From the NCBI GenBank assembly GCA_015490805.1, contig WFXC01000013.1, forward strand, positions 1 through 50,443: 50,443 nt of DNA, given 5' to 3'. The notes beneath the pieces are model-generated. The model did no database searches. It was given only the letters and a program-made list of their open reading frames with translations, and was not told the DNA's origin. The DNA is from Candidatus Kapaibacterium sp. (GTDB lineage Bacteria > Bacteroidota > Ignavibacteria > Kapaibacteriales > WFXC01). Made by a program: the position numbers and the translations under genes. Positions within the stretch are counted from its first letter, which is position 1, and each line of letters starts with the position of its first letter. Shown piece after piece: positions 8,661-17,548 of the stretch.

Positions 8661-9698
8661 ATGAGCAAGAGCTTGATAGGTCTTATCCGATCACGTATGC
8701 TTCCCCTGGCACAGCGGGAAGGATTTCCGTACTACGTGCAGAATGGGCGGTATGTATTGAACGATGGGGAGTGGGGCGGCGGATTCTTTATCGGGATTCT
8801 GTGGCACTATTATCGGATGTTGCGCGAGGACGGAAGTATGGAGGAAGCAGAGCGTGTGCTGCGATTGATTCAGCGAAAAATGGAAGAATTAGCGCCTTTG
8901 CGGTTTCGCCCCACGTTTGATGTGGGATTTATGTTTTTCTATTCTGCTGTGAGGGGCTACCAGATCCTTGGAGATGAACGGTGGTTGCAGTATGCACGGG
9001 ATGCGGTGGAAACACAGAAGTCACGATTCCATCCAGCAGCACGGATGATCTACCACGATTATCGCTTTGATGAACGGAGATACACCGGATCTATCATCGA
9101 TACCTTGCCGGATGTGGTATTACTATGGTGGGCGGCGAAGGAGCTCAAGGATGTTGAGGCAGAGGAGATGGTGATAACCCACTTCTACCGGATTGCTGAG
9201 CTTTTGTTGCGTGATGATGGATCTGTGTGGCAAACGGTGTGGTTTGACCCGGAAACTGGAGCTGTGTTGTTTCGGGAGAATTTTCAGGGGGATGCTCCTG
9301 ATGGTGTATGGTCACGCGGGCAGGCGTGGGGGATTCTGGGATTTGCTCAGGCGTGGCATTATACAGGAAATAACGAGTATCGAGCGTACGCAGAACGCCT
9401 GGCGGAGTACTTTTTGGCAAATGTGAACGCTGATGGTACGGTTCCCTGGGACTTCCGAAGTGAGCGCCGGGATATCCTGGATAATTCCGCAGCGGTAATC
9501 GCACTTACTGGAGCAAAAGTGCTCAAAGATTTAGATTCCCGGTGGCATCGCGTCGAAGAAGCGTTGCAACCGTTCATCGCTCCACCCGACAAAGAAGGTC
9601 TGCTGGATGGGGGGACTTTCTTTGTTCGTTGGAAATGGGGCGTAATGAGTCCGAATATCTGGGGAGATTTCTTCTGGGTTGAAAGTCAGATGATGTAA
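8661..9698 (+). CDS. GH88-like unsaturated uronyl hydrolase
   Basis: 345 residues of (alpha/alpha)6-barrel type. Landmarks of family GH88 are present: Asp87 in TFDVGFMF and Asp147 in SIIDTLPDV, lying close to the Asp88/Asp149 catalytic pair known in Bacillus unsaturated glucuronyl hydrolase, and the WSRGQAW motif at 217-223. There is no clear signal peptide, so it is probably cytoplasmic. The known enzymes remove 4,5-unsaturated uronic acids left by polysaccharide lyases. Its place inside a nonulosonic-acid cluster is unusual and may mean a different substrate. It starts one base after the stop of the preceding formyltransferase. Confidence 0.72.
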   Translation: MSKSLIGLIRSRMLPLAQREGFPYYVQNGRYVLNDGEWGGGFFIGILWHYYRMLREDGSMEEAERVLRLIQRKMEELAPLRFRPTFDVGFMFFYSAVRGYQILGDERWLQYARDAVETQKSRFHPAARMIYHDYRFDERRYTGSIIDTLPDVVLLWWAAKELKDVEAEEMVITHFYRIAELLLRDDGSVWQTVWFDPETGAVLFRENFQGDAPDGVWSRGQAWGILGFAQAWHYTGNNEYRAYAERLAEYFLANVNADGTVPWDFRSERRDILDNSAAVIALTGAKVLKDLDSRWHRVEEALQPFIAPPDKEGLLDGGTFFVRWKWGVMSPNIWGDFFWVESQMM

Positions 9699-9703
9699 CT
9701 TTG
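9696..9703 (+). promoter_or_regulatory. Possible -7 box (TAnnTTTG) before the MNT/HEPN pair
   Basis: TAACTTTG matches the Bacteroidota-type -7 consensus and lies about 60 bases before the ATG at 9764. No clear TTTG is seen about 20 bases upstream, so the call is weak. It overlaps the end of the GH88-like gene. Confidence 0.3.
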
Positions 9704-9763
9704 CTCCAGAAGATTTTCAGCAGGTTCGCTACAGGATAGAAATCTCATAGCCGAACTGTAGAT

Positions 9764-10096
9764 ATGGTGAAAACTGGAGAACAGGAAAAGATAAAGATTA
9801 CGACCATAGAAGAGCTTCGAACCTTCTTGTCTCGATATTTTGCTGAAAAAGGGAAGCGAGTCAGAGTGGTGCTTTATGGCTCCAGAGCCAGGGGAATGCA
9901 CCAGCCACATTCCGATGTGGATTTAGCCATTCTCGAGGAAGCGGATATGGCAACGGTGGCGGAGTTGCAGGAAATATTAGAACATTCTCTCCTTCCGCAA
10001 AAGGTTGACATTGCTCTTTTTGCCCATCTTCCCAGAAGTGTGCAAGAGGAAGTGCTGAAAGAGGGACAAACGTGGATAGACTTTACAAAACCGTAG
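9764..10096 (+). CDS. MNT-type nucleotidyltransferase (antitoxin-like)
   Basis: 110 residues with the minimal nucleotidyltransferase motif GSRARG (39-44) followed by SDVD (50-53), giving the metal-binding Asp pair. Proteins of this size paired with a HEPN partner act as antitoxins that adenylylate the HEPN protein (MntA/HepT) or as unassigned NT pairs. It overlaps the next gene by 25 bases, the usual arrangement of such pairs. Confidence 0.78.
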   Translation: MVKTGEQEKIKITTIEELRTFLSRYFAEKGKRVRVVLYGSRARGMHQPHSDVDLAILEEADMATVAELQEILEHSLLPQKVDIALFAHLPRSVQEEVLKEGQTWIDFTKP

Positions 10097-10479
10097 CGGC
10101 ATTGGGTCGCGCAGTGCAACGATTGGAAGAGGCGTTGCAAAAAGTACAGCAGCATCGAGGCGATGAAGATTATGCTTTCTATCGAGATGCGGCAATCCAG
10201 CGCTTTGAGTTTACTTTCGAAATTTTCTGGAAGGCTTTGAAAGTTGTTCTGGAACACGAAGGAATTGTATGGCGGAGTCCACGTTCCTGTATACGAGAAT
10301 TTTTCGCAGTGGGATACGTTTCTGAAGAACACGCCCGCCTGCTACTGGAAATGGTAGAAGCACGCAATCTCACGGTCCATACATATCAGGAAAATATAGC
10401 GGAGAATGTAGTTCGGCAGCTTCCGGGATACGTTCCGGTTTTGCAAAGCGTCTTAACAATAATGAGGAAAATTTCCTGA
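10072..10479 (+). CDS. HEPN / nucleotidyltransferase substrate-binding protein (HI0074/HepT-like)
   Basis: 135 residues, all-helical. It ends with RNLTVHTY (98-105), which fits the HEPN RNase motif R-x4-H with the following Tyr that MntA-type enzymes modify in HepT. The GTG start at 10072 has GAGGG six bases upstream. As a toxin it would cleave RNA when unmodified; whether this copy is active is unknown. The pair is inserted between two glycan genes and looks like an independent module. Confidence 0.75.
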   Translation: MDRLYKTVAALGRAVQRLEEALQKVQQHRGDEDYAFYRDAAIQRFEFTFEIFWKALKVVLEHEGIVWRSPRSCIREFFAVGYVSEEHARLLLEMVEARNLTVHTYQENIAENVVRQLPGYVPVLQSVLTIMRKIS

Positions 10480-10490
10480 CGGGAAACTGA

Positions 10491-11618
10491 TTGAAATTAG
10501 CAAGAATGAGAATGAGCAGCGAACAGAGGATATCACTTCAACAGATCGACAGAGATCCCATTTTTATTACGCCTTCTGTGAGCATTACACAGGCGCTGAA
10601 GCAATTAGATAAGGCAGCCACAAAGGTTCTGCTGGTCGTGGATGATTCGCTGCAACTTCTGGGGACGATCAGCGATGGAGATATTCGTCGCTATATCTTG
10701 CGAAGCGGAACCTTGGAGGGCACGGTCGAGCAGGCGATGAATCCGGATCCTATTGTAGTTTTTGAGGATCATCATTTATCTCATACGGCGCTGCGGGAGC
10801 TGTTTATTCGCCGTTCGCTTTCGGTATTGCCGGTAGTGAATCGCGAGAAAAAAGTTGTTAACTATTGGACTTGGCGAGAGTTGTTTGCTGAAGAGGAGCA
10901 TCCGTCGGTGCAGAGTACAGCGTTAGCGAATGTTCCAGTGGTTATTATGGCGGGGGGAAAAGGAACGCGGCTGGATCCATTCACGCGGGTGTTGCCAAAA
11001 CCACTGATCCCTGTAGGAGACAAAACGATCATCGAACATATTATTGACCGATTCCGGCAGTACGGTGTGCAACAGTTTTACATTACGGTTAACTATAAAG
11101 CAGAGATGCTGGAAGCTTATTTTCAGGGGCTTCAACCACCGTACGACGTAGTTTTCGTCCGGGAGCCTGAATTTCTGGGAACAGCCGGTAGCCTTGCGCT
11201 TTTGCGAGACACGCTGTCGACAGATTTCATCCTTTCTAACTGTGATATTATTCTGGATATCGATTTTGCCGATCTGGTATCATTTCATCGGGAGCAACGA
11301 TCGTCATTGACGTCCGTGGTCGCCATTCAACATTACCGTATTCCTTATGGGGTGGTACAGATGCAGAATGGAGGACAAATTCAAAAGATTATCGAAAAGC
11401 CAGAGTATACTTTCCCGGTAAATGCAGGAGTATACGTCATAAGTCCCCGAATCTTCCAGTATCTTCCAGAAGCAACGGCAGTAGACATGCCGCAGTTGAT
11501 AGATACGCTGCTGCAGTCACAGGAGACAGTCCTGGGATATCCCGTTCCTTCCGGTGCTTATTTAGATGTTGGGCAGTGGGCGGAATATCAAAAGGTAGTG
11601 AAGAAGTTAGAATTGTGA
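10491..11618 (+). CDS. ptmE: CBS-domain sugar-phosphate nucleotidyltransferase, PtmE-like
   Basis: 375 residues: two CBS domains (about 20-140) followed by an NTP_transferase domain beginning VVIMAGGKGTRL (150-161) with LPKPLIPVGD. This architecture matches Campylobacter PtmE, the guanylyltransferase that makes GDP-glucosamine for the legionaminic acid route. It supports GDP-linked intermediates in this cluster. The start is uncertain: TTG 10491, ATG 10506 and ATG 10512 are all possible. Confidence 0.75.
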   Translation: MKLARMRMSSEQRISLQQIDRDPIFITPSVSITQALKQLDKAATKVLLVVDDSLQLLGTISDGDIRRYILRSGTLEGTVEQAMNPDPIVVFEDHHLSHTALRELFIRRSLSVLPVVNREKKVVNYWTWRELFAEEEHPSVQSTALANVPVVIMAGGKGTRLDPFTRVLPKPLIPVGDKTIIEHIIDRFRQYGVQQFYITVNYKAEMLEAYFQGLQPPYDVVFVREPEFLGTAGSLALLRDTLSTDFILSNCDIILDIDFADLVSFHREQRSSLTSVVAIQHYRIPYGVVQMQNGGQIQKIIEKPEYTFPVNAGVYVISPRIFQYLPEATAVDMPQLIDTLLQSQETVLGYPVPSGAYLDVGQWAEYQKVVKKLEL

Positions 11619-11629
11619 GGTAAGCCAAG

Positions 11630-12661
11630 ATGAAGCGAATATTTGGCATCGCAGAAACAGCGTGGCATCATGAGGGGGATTTTGATTTTATGATGAAACT
11701 TGTAGAAGACATTGTTACCCGTACACAAGCTGAGTTTATCAAAGTACATCTCCTTTTAGATTTGGATGAATATATGCTCCCGTCACATCCACTCTATTCT
11801 GCGATTAAAGATTGGATGTTGAGCGAAGCTCAGTGGGATCAAATCTTGACGATGATCCATCGATCCGATAAGCAGCTCATAATCTTGGCTAATGATACCA
11901 AGGCCGTGCAATTTGGTGTGCAGTATCAACCAAGTATTGTTGAGGTCCACGCTACGTGTATTAATGATGTCCATCTTTTGGAGAGTATTCGGTTAAACGT
12001 TGGAGCGGATGTCCTTGTTGCTTTGGGGATATCTGGATGTACGATAGAGGAAATTGAGTTTGCACGAAGTGTGCTTGAAATACCCTGGGAGCGACTTGTC
12101 CTAGCGTTCGGATTCCAGAATTATCCTACGGATATTGCTAACATTAACTTTGGCAAGCTGCGGCGTCTAAGGGTATTATATCCCTATTCTCAGTTTATCT
12201 ATGCCGATCACACAAAGTGGGATCATCCTGACAATTTGTTGGTTACTCTTATTGGAGCAGCTCAAGGGGTACAGTATGTAGAGAAACACGTAACGAATGT
12301 TTGGGGAGAGAAACGCATAGACAGTGAAGCGGCAATTAGTATCGAAATGTTTAACGAGCTGTGTACTCAGCTGAGGCTTTTGGAACGTTGTCTTGGAGAA
12401 GACGCATTGTTATTAGGTGTAGCTGAACAAGAGTATATGGCCCCAGGGATCATGAAGAAAGTACCGGTGTTAATGACGGATGTAAAGCAAGGGGGAGTAC
12501 TGCGATGGGAAAACATTGGTTTTAAAAGATCTCCATATGTTCCTGATGCTGCCAAAGAAGAGTTGCGATATCCGTGGAGATATGCATTTGAGCGTGATCT
12601 TGCTGCAGGAACAATCTTATGTAAGAAAGATTTGAGAAAGATAGAAACAACGGAGCAATGA
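11630..12661 (+). CDS. Divergent NeuB-family synthase (second copy)
   Basis: 343 residues. NeuB signatures are recognisable but altered: FIKVH (36-40) replaces the usual KFQ, ADHTKWDHPDN keeps the DHT at 193-195, and YVEKHVT keeps EKH at 218-220. The C-terminal part (KVPVLMTDVKQGG, FKRSPYVPD) looks like a worn SAF region. It therefore may act on a different sugar from LegI or have lost activity. It overlaps the next gene by 4 bases, so a synthase and cytidylyltransferase pair is likely. Confidence 0.68.
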   Translation: MKRIFGIAETAWHHEGDFDFMMKLVEDIVTRTQAEFIKVHLLLDLDEYMLPSHPLYSAIKDWMLSEAQWDQILTMIHRSDKQLIILANDTKAVQFGVQYQPSIVEVHATCINDVHLLESIRLNVGADVLVALGISGCTIEEIEFARSVLEIPWERLVLAFGFQNYPTDIANINFGKLRRLRVLYPYSQFIYADHTKWDHPDNLLVTLIGAAQGVQYVEKHVTNVWGEKRIDSEAAISIEMFNELCTQLRLLERCLGEDALLLGVAEQEYMAPGIMKKVPVLMTDVKQGGVLRWENIGFKRSPYVPDAAKEELRYPWRYAFERDLAAGTILCKKDLRKIETTEQ

Positions 12662-13479
12662 AAATAGGTTTTTTGATAACGGCACGCTTAAAGTCATCAA
12701 GGTTACCCCTAAAGTTGTTATTAGACTTGAATGGGCAGCGAGTTGTTGAGCGAGTCATTGAGCGTGCCAAAAGTGTAGCGGGATGTGAAGAGGTTGTACT
12801 ATGTACGTCCTATGTGCCACAGGACAAGCCACTGGTAGAAATTGCACAACGCCGAGGTATTTTTTACTTTATAGGGGATCCGGATAATGTAATGCGGAGA
12901 TTGCTGCAAGCTGCTCTGTTTTTTGGTTTAGGTGGTTTTGTAGGAATTACCGCTGACAACCCGCTGTTTTCTATCTATCATGCTGAATTGATTGCTGATT
13001 TGCTGAAGCGGGAACAGTGGGATTACATTTACACAAGTGGAATGCCGGTCGGAGTGAATATCTACGGTGTGCGCACTACCGCGTTACAGATTGCCTGTAA
13101 GGTTGCTGAGGAGCTGGGAGTAGAAGATACCGAGATTTGGGGAGTATGGATAAATCAACCACAGGTTTTTCGTGTTAAAGAAATACGGGTCTCTTCACAG
13201 TATCAACGTTCAACGTTAAAGCGCCTTACCTTGGATGAGATGCCAGACTATGAATTATTCAGAGAGATCTTTCAGAATTTTCCATCCACCGCTATTCCAG
13301 ATATTTTAGATGTTTATAAACTGTTCGATCGGGATCCTGCGTTAGAGCAGATCAATGCCCATGTGGTGCAAAGATCGGTGGATCCCGCTATAGAGCGTAA
13401 AGCCAATGAGTTTTATCGCGATCAGCAGGAAATAGTGCGTGGAATCCAAGAGGCTATTCGTAATAGTATCGAAAGTTAA
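12658..13479 (+). CDS. SpsF/NeuA-like cytidylyltransferase
   Basis: 273 residues. The N-terminal nucleotide-binding loop reads TARLKSSRLPLK (8-19), as in SpsF and CMP-sugar synthetases, followed by GDPDNVMRR and ITADNPLF. It could activate a nonulosonic acid with CMP, filling the LegF role that otherwise has no candidate in the window. The C-terminal quarter is unfamiliar. It is coupled to the upstream NeuB-like gene by an ATGA overlap and closes the first half of the glycan island. Confidence 0.65.
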   Translation: MKIGFLITARLKSSRLPLKLLLDLNGQRVVERVIERAKSVAGCEEVVLCTSYVPQDKPLVEIAQRRGIFYFIGDPDNVMRRLLQAALFFGLGGFVGITADNPLFSIYHAELIADLLKREQWDYIYTSGMPVGVNIYGVRTTALQIACKVAEELGVEDTEIWGVWINQPQVFRVKEIRVSSQYQRSTLKRLTLDEMPDYELFREIFQNFPSTAIPDILDVYKLFDRDPALEQINAHVVQRSVDPAIERKANEFYRDQQEIVRGIQEAIRNSIES

Positions 13480-14602
13480 TTTTTTTAAGGTTTTACAATA
13501 ATGCATGCAGAGTTTTGACTTTATGTTATGTAGTTAAGTAGTTAAATAGAAAAGTCAGATGTCAACTGTTGACAGGGGATAAAGGATGAAAAATAGGGAA
13601 TTTTAGTTGTTACGTATGAGAACGGTAACCTTAAGGAGGTTAATTCCCATCCGTTTTATCTATGTTGCATCGAATTAAAGAAGGGGAATGCAAAGAAAAT
13701 TCCCATAGGAATTCTGCTACTGCTGTTGCTGGCGCTGGATTTTGGTAAGTAAGCATTTCCAGCCAATGATTGAAAAGTTTGAGTTCAGAAAAACACTGCT
13801 GAACGGTCGAACAGAGGAACAATGAACAAGAATCTGATGGATATTGTCGCAAGGGTGACCGTAGATTTGCTGTGTATTGGTAGAAGGAAATGGAGGTTTT
13901 CAAGAGGATTTTTTAATCAACGGTAATCGTGAACTAAGCTTTGCATACCGATTTACCAGAATATCTGCAGAAAGAAGCATCGGCAGAAGCTGTAGAACGA
14001 TCTGATATAGTTTGAATAAAAGATACTTTGTACTCTCAATATGGTGTATCTCACTGAGGAGCAATAACTTCCGATCGGTCCTGTTGCTACGTTTGGAAAG
14101 AGAGTTAAGGGTCAGGAAAATAGTCTATTCAATCTGCATCAGGAAAAGCGATGTGAAGATACTCTAGGTTTTTGCTTAGTAGTAGGGCAAGTATCAATTG
14201 TTCTTAGGTTAACTTTTTGCTGTCATTGAAAAGGAGACTAGTCTGGCAGTATCCGTTGGAGGAGAGCAGGGATATAAATGTGAGAAGAAATGTGAGAAGA
14301 ACACGTTTATATATCTTGTAAAGTGCTTAACAGATTGAGTGAAACTGGTGCGAGCTGTGAGAGAAGAAGGTGTAATACTCATTCGGATATTCCGAACTTT
14401 TGAAATGACAATCGAGAGTAGAAACACGATAGTACTCTCAACAGCGTTGCCTGACTTTCTGGCTTTATCGTTGCTGGTAATTGCGCCGAGTCTATTACCT
14501 TGTAAGATATGGCTGTCAGGGAGATATCTCTACGCAGTTAGACGCCGTAGGCGGAAAGCAGTAATTAAGGTTACTACAAGCTGAAGAAGGATGACTTATA
14601 AT
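13480..14602 (+). other. Gene-free stretch of about 1.1 kb
   Basis: Only short frames on both strands, none with a recognisable motif or good start. A 15-base palindrome TGTCAACTGTTGACA lies at 13560..13574. No terminator or repeat family is seen. The sequence is AT-rich by eye and may be decayed DNA left from transfer or a long leader for the next gene. Confidence 0.5.
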
Positions 14603-16066
14603 ATGGACGTACGGGAGTTTATCGAAAAGGAACGGGAACACTTATATCTTTGGGATTTTACAGTGTGTGATGGGAAATTGCATCTGTGGCCATTTGCGAG
14701 GAACTATATCGTGTACTACCTGCACCGGAAGAGTTTGTCTAAGATAATGAGCACATCTTTTGCACAGAAACCAGGATCATCATTTGTTACTGCCAAACAG
14801 TTCCTGCGAGATGCACCGCGGCGACAAGGTAGTGTCATATGTCGATATTGGCGCAATAAGGGGAGTTTGCATCGAATTTTGCTAAACAATCCCAGCTTTG
14901 CACCGCCCAGGCCAATTGCAATATTAAACGATTATCGATTGGAGTTTTATGATGGAAAGTGGTACTCTCGACTCTTCGATTGGATGTACTACACCCGACC
15001 AGAGCTTGTGAATGTTTTGGAATATGGAATTGCTACTGGTTCTCCAAAGAATCGCCAGATCCCAGTATTTTATGTTGATCTGTGGCTTGCTTTGGTAAAG
15101 TTGGGAGCGAGGTTCATTAGAATCTCTACATCGGATCGGAATAAAATTGAAAGTTTTGTTAAGATTTTGGAGGATATTTTTGGAAATGAAACTTTGCCTA
15201 ATAAGATAAATGATAAACTGCTGGAAGTTGTGAGGATGTATTTGTTTTTACAAAGAAAGATTCCGGAATTTATAAAAAAATTTCCCGTTAGACTCATCAT
15301 TGTGCATGGGGCCACGCGGTCCTTTGATTGGAAAATGGCATTAGTCAAGATATGTCACAACTATGGTGTTATAACAGCGGATTACCAACATGGAATCAGT
15401 GTGAATATTGGTTGTGATTTTCCATCAAACTTTTTAAAGCGTGGAGGACTGAAGTTAGAATATTATCCAGATTATTATTTAACTCTTGGGTCGTTCTGGC
15501 TTGATAAAATAGCGGTACCGTCCGAGAAGTATAGCATTGGACTTGAATATCCTGATCATTTACGAGAAAAGAGTTTAGAAAATAGCTTTCGTCCGCTGAT
15601 TCTTATTATTAGTACGTTAGACTACGGAGTAGATAGAAGTATATGCGAAACCGTTGCGAGGGTTTTTCCTGATAAAGAATGCGTTTTGAAACTTCATCCG
15701 AATGATATGGTAGGATTGAAGTTGTGGCAGAATAATCCTCCAACTAGGTGGAAAGTCGTTCATCCCAAAACGTCGATTTATACTTTGCTGCCACGTGCAC
15801 ATCGCGTTATAGGCCATACATCAACTGCACTTGTAGAATCTTTAGCTTTCGGTATTCGGCCGTTAGTTTATTCCTCACCGATTTCCCGTGAGCTTTTCAG
15901 GAATTTTTCCTTCGAATGGTTTGAGAACATGGAAGAATTACAAGCGAAGTTGCTGCGAATCTCTGACCGATCAGTATTTCTGGATAAAGAAGAAACGGAA
16001 GAAATTATCGCGTCAGATGCAAGGAAGCGGTTCCAAAATTTCGTCTATAAGATGCAAATAGCATAA
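14603..16066 (+). CDS. GT-B fold capsule-type glycosyltransferase (putative)
   Basis: 487 residues. The C-terminal half has landmarks of capsule or teichoic-acid-type transferases: ADYQHGISVN, a PDYYLTLGSFW step, LKLHPND, and VIGHTSTALVESLAFGIRPLVY, which is the usual UDP/CMP-binding end. The N-terminal half is unfamiliar. It could transfer the nonulosonic acid or another sugar in the cytoplasm. I start at ATG 14603 because GAAGAAGG ends just before the in-frame ATG 14591, which leaves that start no spacing. Confidence 0.6.
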   Translation: MDVREFIEKEREHLYLWDFTVCDGKLHLWPFARNYIVYYLHRKSLSKIMSTSFAQKPGSSFVTAKQFLRDAPRRQGSVICRYWRNKGSLHRILLNNPSFAPPRPIAILNDYRLEFYDGKWYSRLFDWMYYTRPELVNVLEYGIATGSPKNRQIPVFYVDLWLALVKLGARFIRISTSDRNKIESFVKILEDIFGNETLPNKINDKLLEVVRMYLFLQRKIPEFIKKFPVRLIIVHGATRSFDWKMALVKICHNYGVITADYQHGISVNIGCDFPSNFLKRGGLKLEYYPDYYLTLGSFWLDKIAVPSEKYSIGLEYPDHLREKSLENSFRPLILIISTLDYGVDRSICETVARVFPDKECVLKLHPNDMVGLKLWQNNPPTRWKVVHPKTSIYTLLPRAHRVIGHTSTALVESLAFGIRPLVYSSPISRELFRNFSFEWFENMEELQAKLLRISDRSVFLDKEETEEIIASDARKRFQNFVYKMQIA

Positions 16067-16767
16067 TTTTGGCGATGATGAGGAGAGATAAAAGTTTGCA
16101 GGCAGTGATTCTTACTTCATGGTTCTTAACAGCTTGTAGATGACAACTTCAGCAATACTTGTCTATTATCAAAGTTGGAAGTTGGATGCACGGATAAGGT
16201 GGATAGTTAAGCCTCAAGTTTTAGTAGTAGAAATGGAGAGCGTTGTACGGAGAAAGTGTTCTTTACAGAACAGAGCGAGGTAAAAGAACAAGTGTATCAT
16301 GTGACAGTAGAGCCTTGTTTGTTCTTATAAGGTTTCCAAGGATTGAGCAGAATACACTCAGAACTTACAATAAGCAGGGACGACAGCACCCGTGTTATAC
16401 ATCTACTTGAGCTGTGTCTCGAGACAGGAAAATATAATAACGTTACTGCATGAAAAGAAGATAACTGACAAGAGAAGAGAGAAATTATATCCTGCTGTTT
16501 TCTTTTTTAATGGCGGTGGGATCGTTTGCGGAGCTTGGAAAGATCAAACTTGTTTGAAGAAATATGGAAAAAACTAATACGAGGAAGCTTCTGTTTGTTG
16601 GTAGTTCAAAATGACGTTGATATTATCGTTTCGTCATACTATTAGTGCGTATAAATTACGTAGGTGTTCGTGAATTTTACTTCTGTGATCCTTGAGTGTC
16701 ATCTGAACAGTGTTCTGGTAGTTTGGAGTACTTCTTGTAGTTCACAAACAAAAGGCGAAGTATGTAA
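16067..16767 (+). other. Gene-free stretch of about 0.7 kb
   Basis: No frame with recognisable protein features on either strand; the longest (16392..16577) has no family resemblance and no ribosome-binding site. AT-rich by eye. It may hold the promoter for the gene at 16768, but I cannot point to one with confidence. Confidence 0.5.
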
Positions 16768-17514
16768 ATGCAAGACATGCAACAGAAGTTACAAGACAAC
16801 CTATATGTGGTTCCTTATCATTACTTGGATTTAGCGTTGGAGGAGTATAAATGGGTATATAGCATTGAGTATCTTACAAGATTGAATAACGTTGTATCTC
16901 TGCTGGAGGCTGATGACGGAGCATTAATTTTGGATGCAGGATGTGGAGATGGTCGCTTGTGCTTTGAACTTCGTAAGATGGGATATCGGGTTGTAGGGGT
17001 AGACTTCTCAGAGCGGGCTATTGGGTTTGCTAAGGTATTGAATCCAGATGTGGAGTTTTTCCTCCAGGATCTGGCAGAATTAGATTTGTCTTATCAGTTT
17101 GATGCTGTAGTGCTAATGGAGACTTTGGAACATATTATCCCTGAAAAAATTCCGGTGGTTTTGGAGAGGTTGGTTTGTCATCTGAAGTTGGGGGGACGGT
17201 TGATAATTACTGTTCCTTCGCAGTTGCTTCCTTTGAATCCTAAGCACTATCAGCATTTTTCTCCTGAGAAATTAGAAGCTATTTTGTCTCCATTAGTAAC
17301 TGTAAAACAAATTTTGGGATATACTGAAAAGAATACGTATTACTACGTTTTCAAATACATGCGGAAAGCGGCCACTGTATTGTTTCCGGTTGGCAAAAAG
17401 CTCTCAGGGTTTTATCGCTACTTGACATGGCTACGGAGCTATTACGAGTGCAAAGTGGCTATAGGAGATCCCTATCGATCTTTGGGATTGATAGCAGTGT
17501 GTGAGAAAGAATAG
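16768..17514 (+). CDS. Class I SAM methyltransferase (UbiG/Methyltransf_11 type)
   Basis: 248 residues. Motif I LDAGCGDGR (about 54-62), VVGVDFS, a VLMETLEHI step and GGRLIITVPS are all visible. In a glycan island this is most likely a sugar O-methyltransferase or a chain-terminating methyltransferase; the substrate is inferred. The start may be ATG 16768 or 16777. It is followed after 34 bases by a glycosyltransferase. Confidence 0.78.
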   Translation: MQDMQQKLQDNLYVVPYHYLDLALEEYKWVYSIEYLTRLNNVVSLLEADDGALILDAGCGDGRLCFELRKMGYRVVGVDFSERAIGFAKVLNPDVEFFLQDLAELDLSYQFDAVVLMETLEHIIPEKIPVVLERLVCHLKLGGRLIITVPSQLLPLNPKHYQHFSPEKLEAILSPLVTVKQILGYTEKNTYYYVFKYMRKAATVLFPVGKKLSGFYRYLTWLRSYYECKVAIGDPYRSLGLIAVCEKE

Positions 17515-17548
17515 GATGGCAAAAATCGAAGGGAATGTTGGAAGCTGA

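Noticed and set aside
13560..13574. Palindrome TGTCAACTGTTGACA as an operator
   Set aside because: A single short site with no nearby start or promoter; it could occur by chance.
13640..13903. An 87-residue minus-strand frame in the gene-free stretch
   Set aside because: No recognisable motif, no ribosome-binding site and surrounding sequence without coding character.
16392..16577. A 61-residue plus-strand frame before the methyltransferase
   Set aside because: No similarity, weak start and low-complexity composition.
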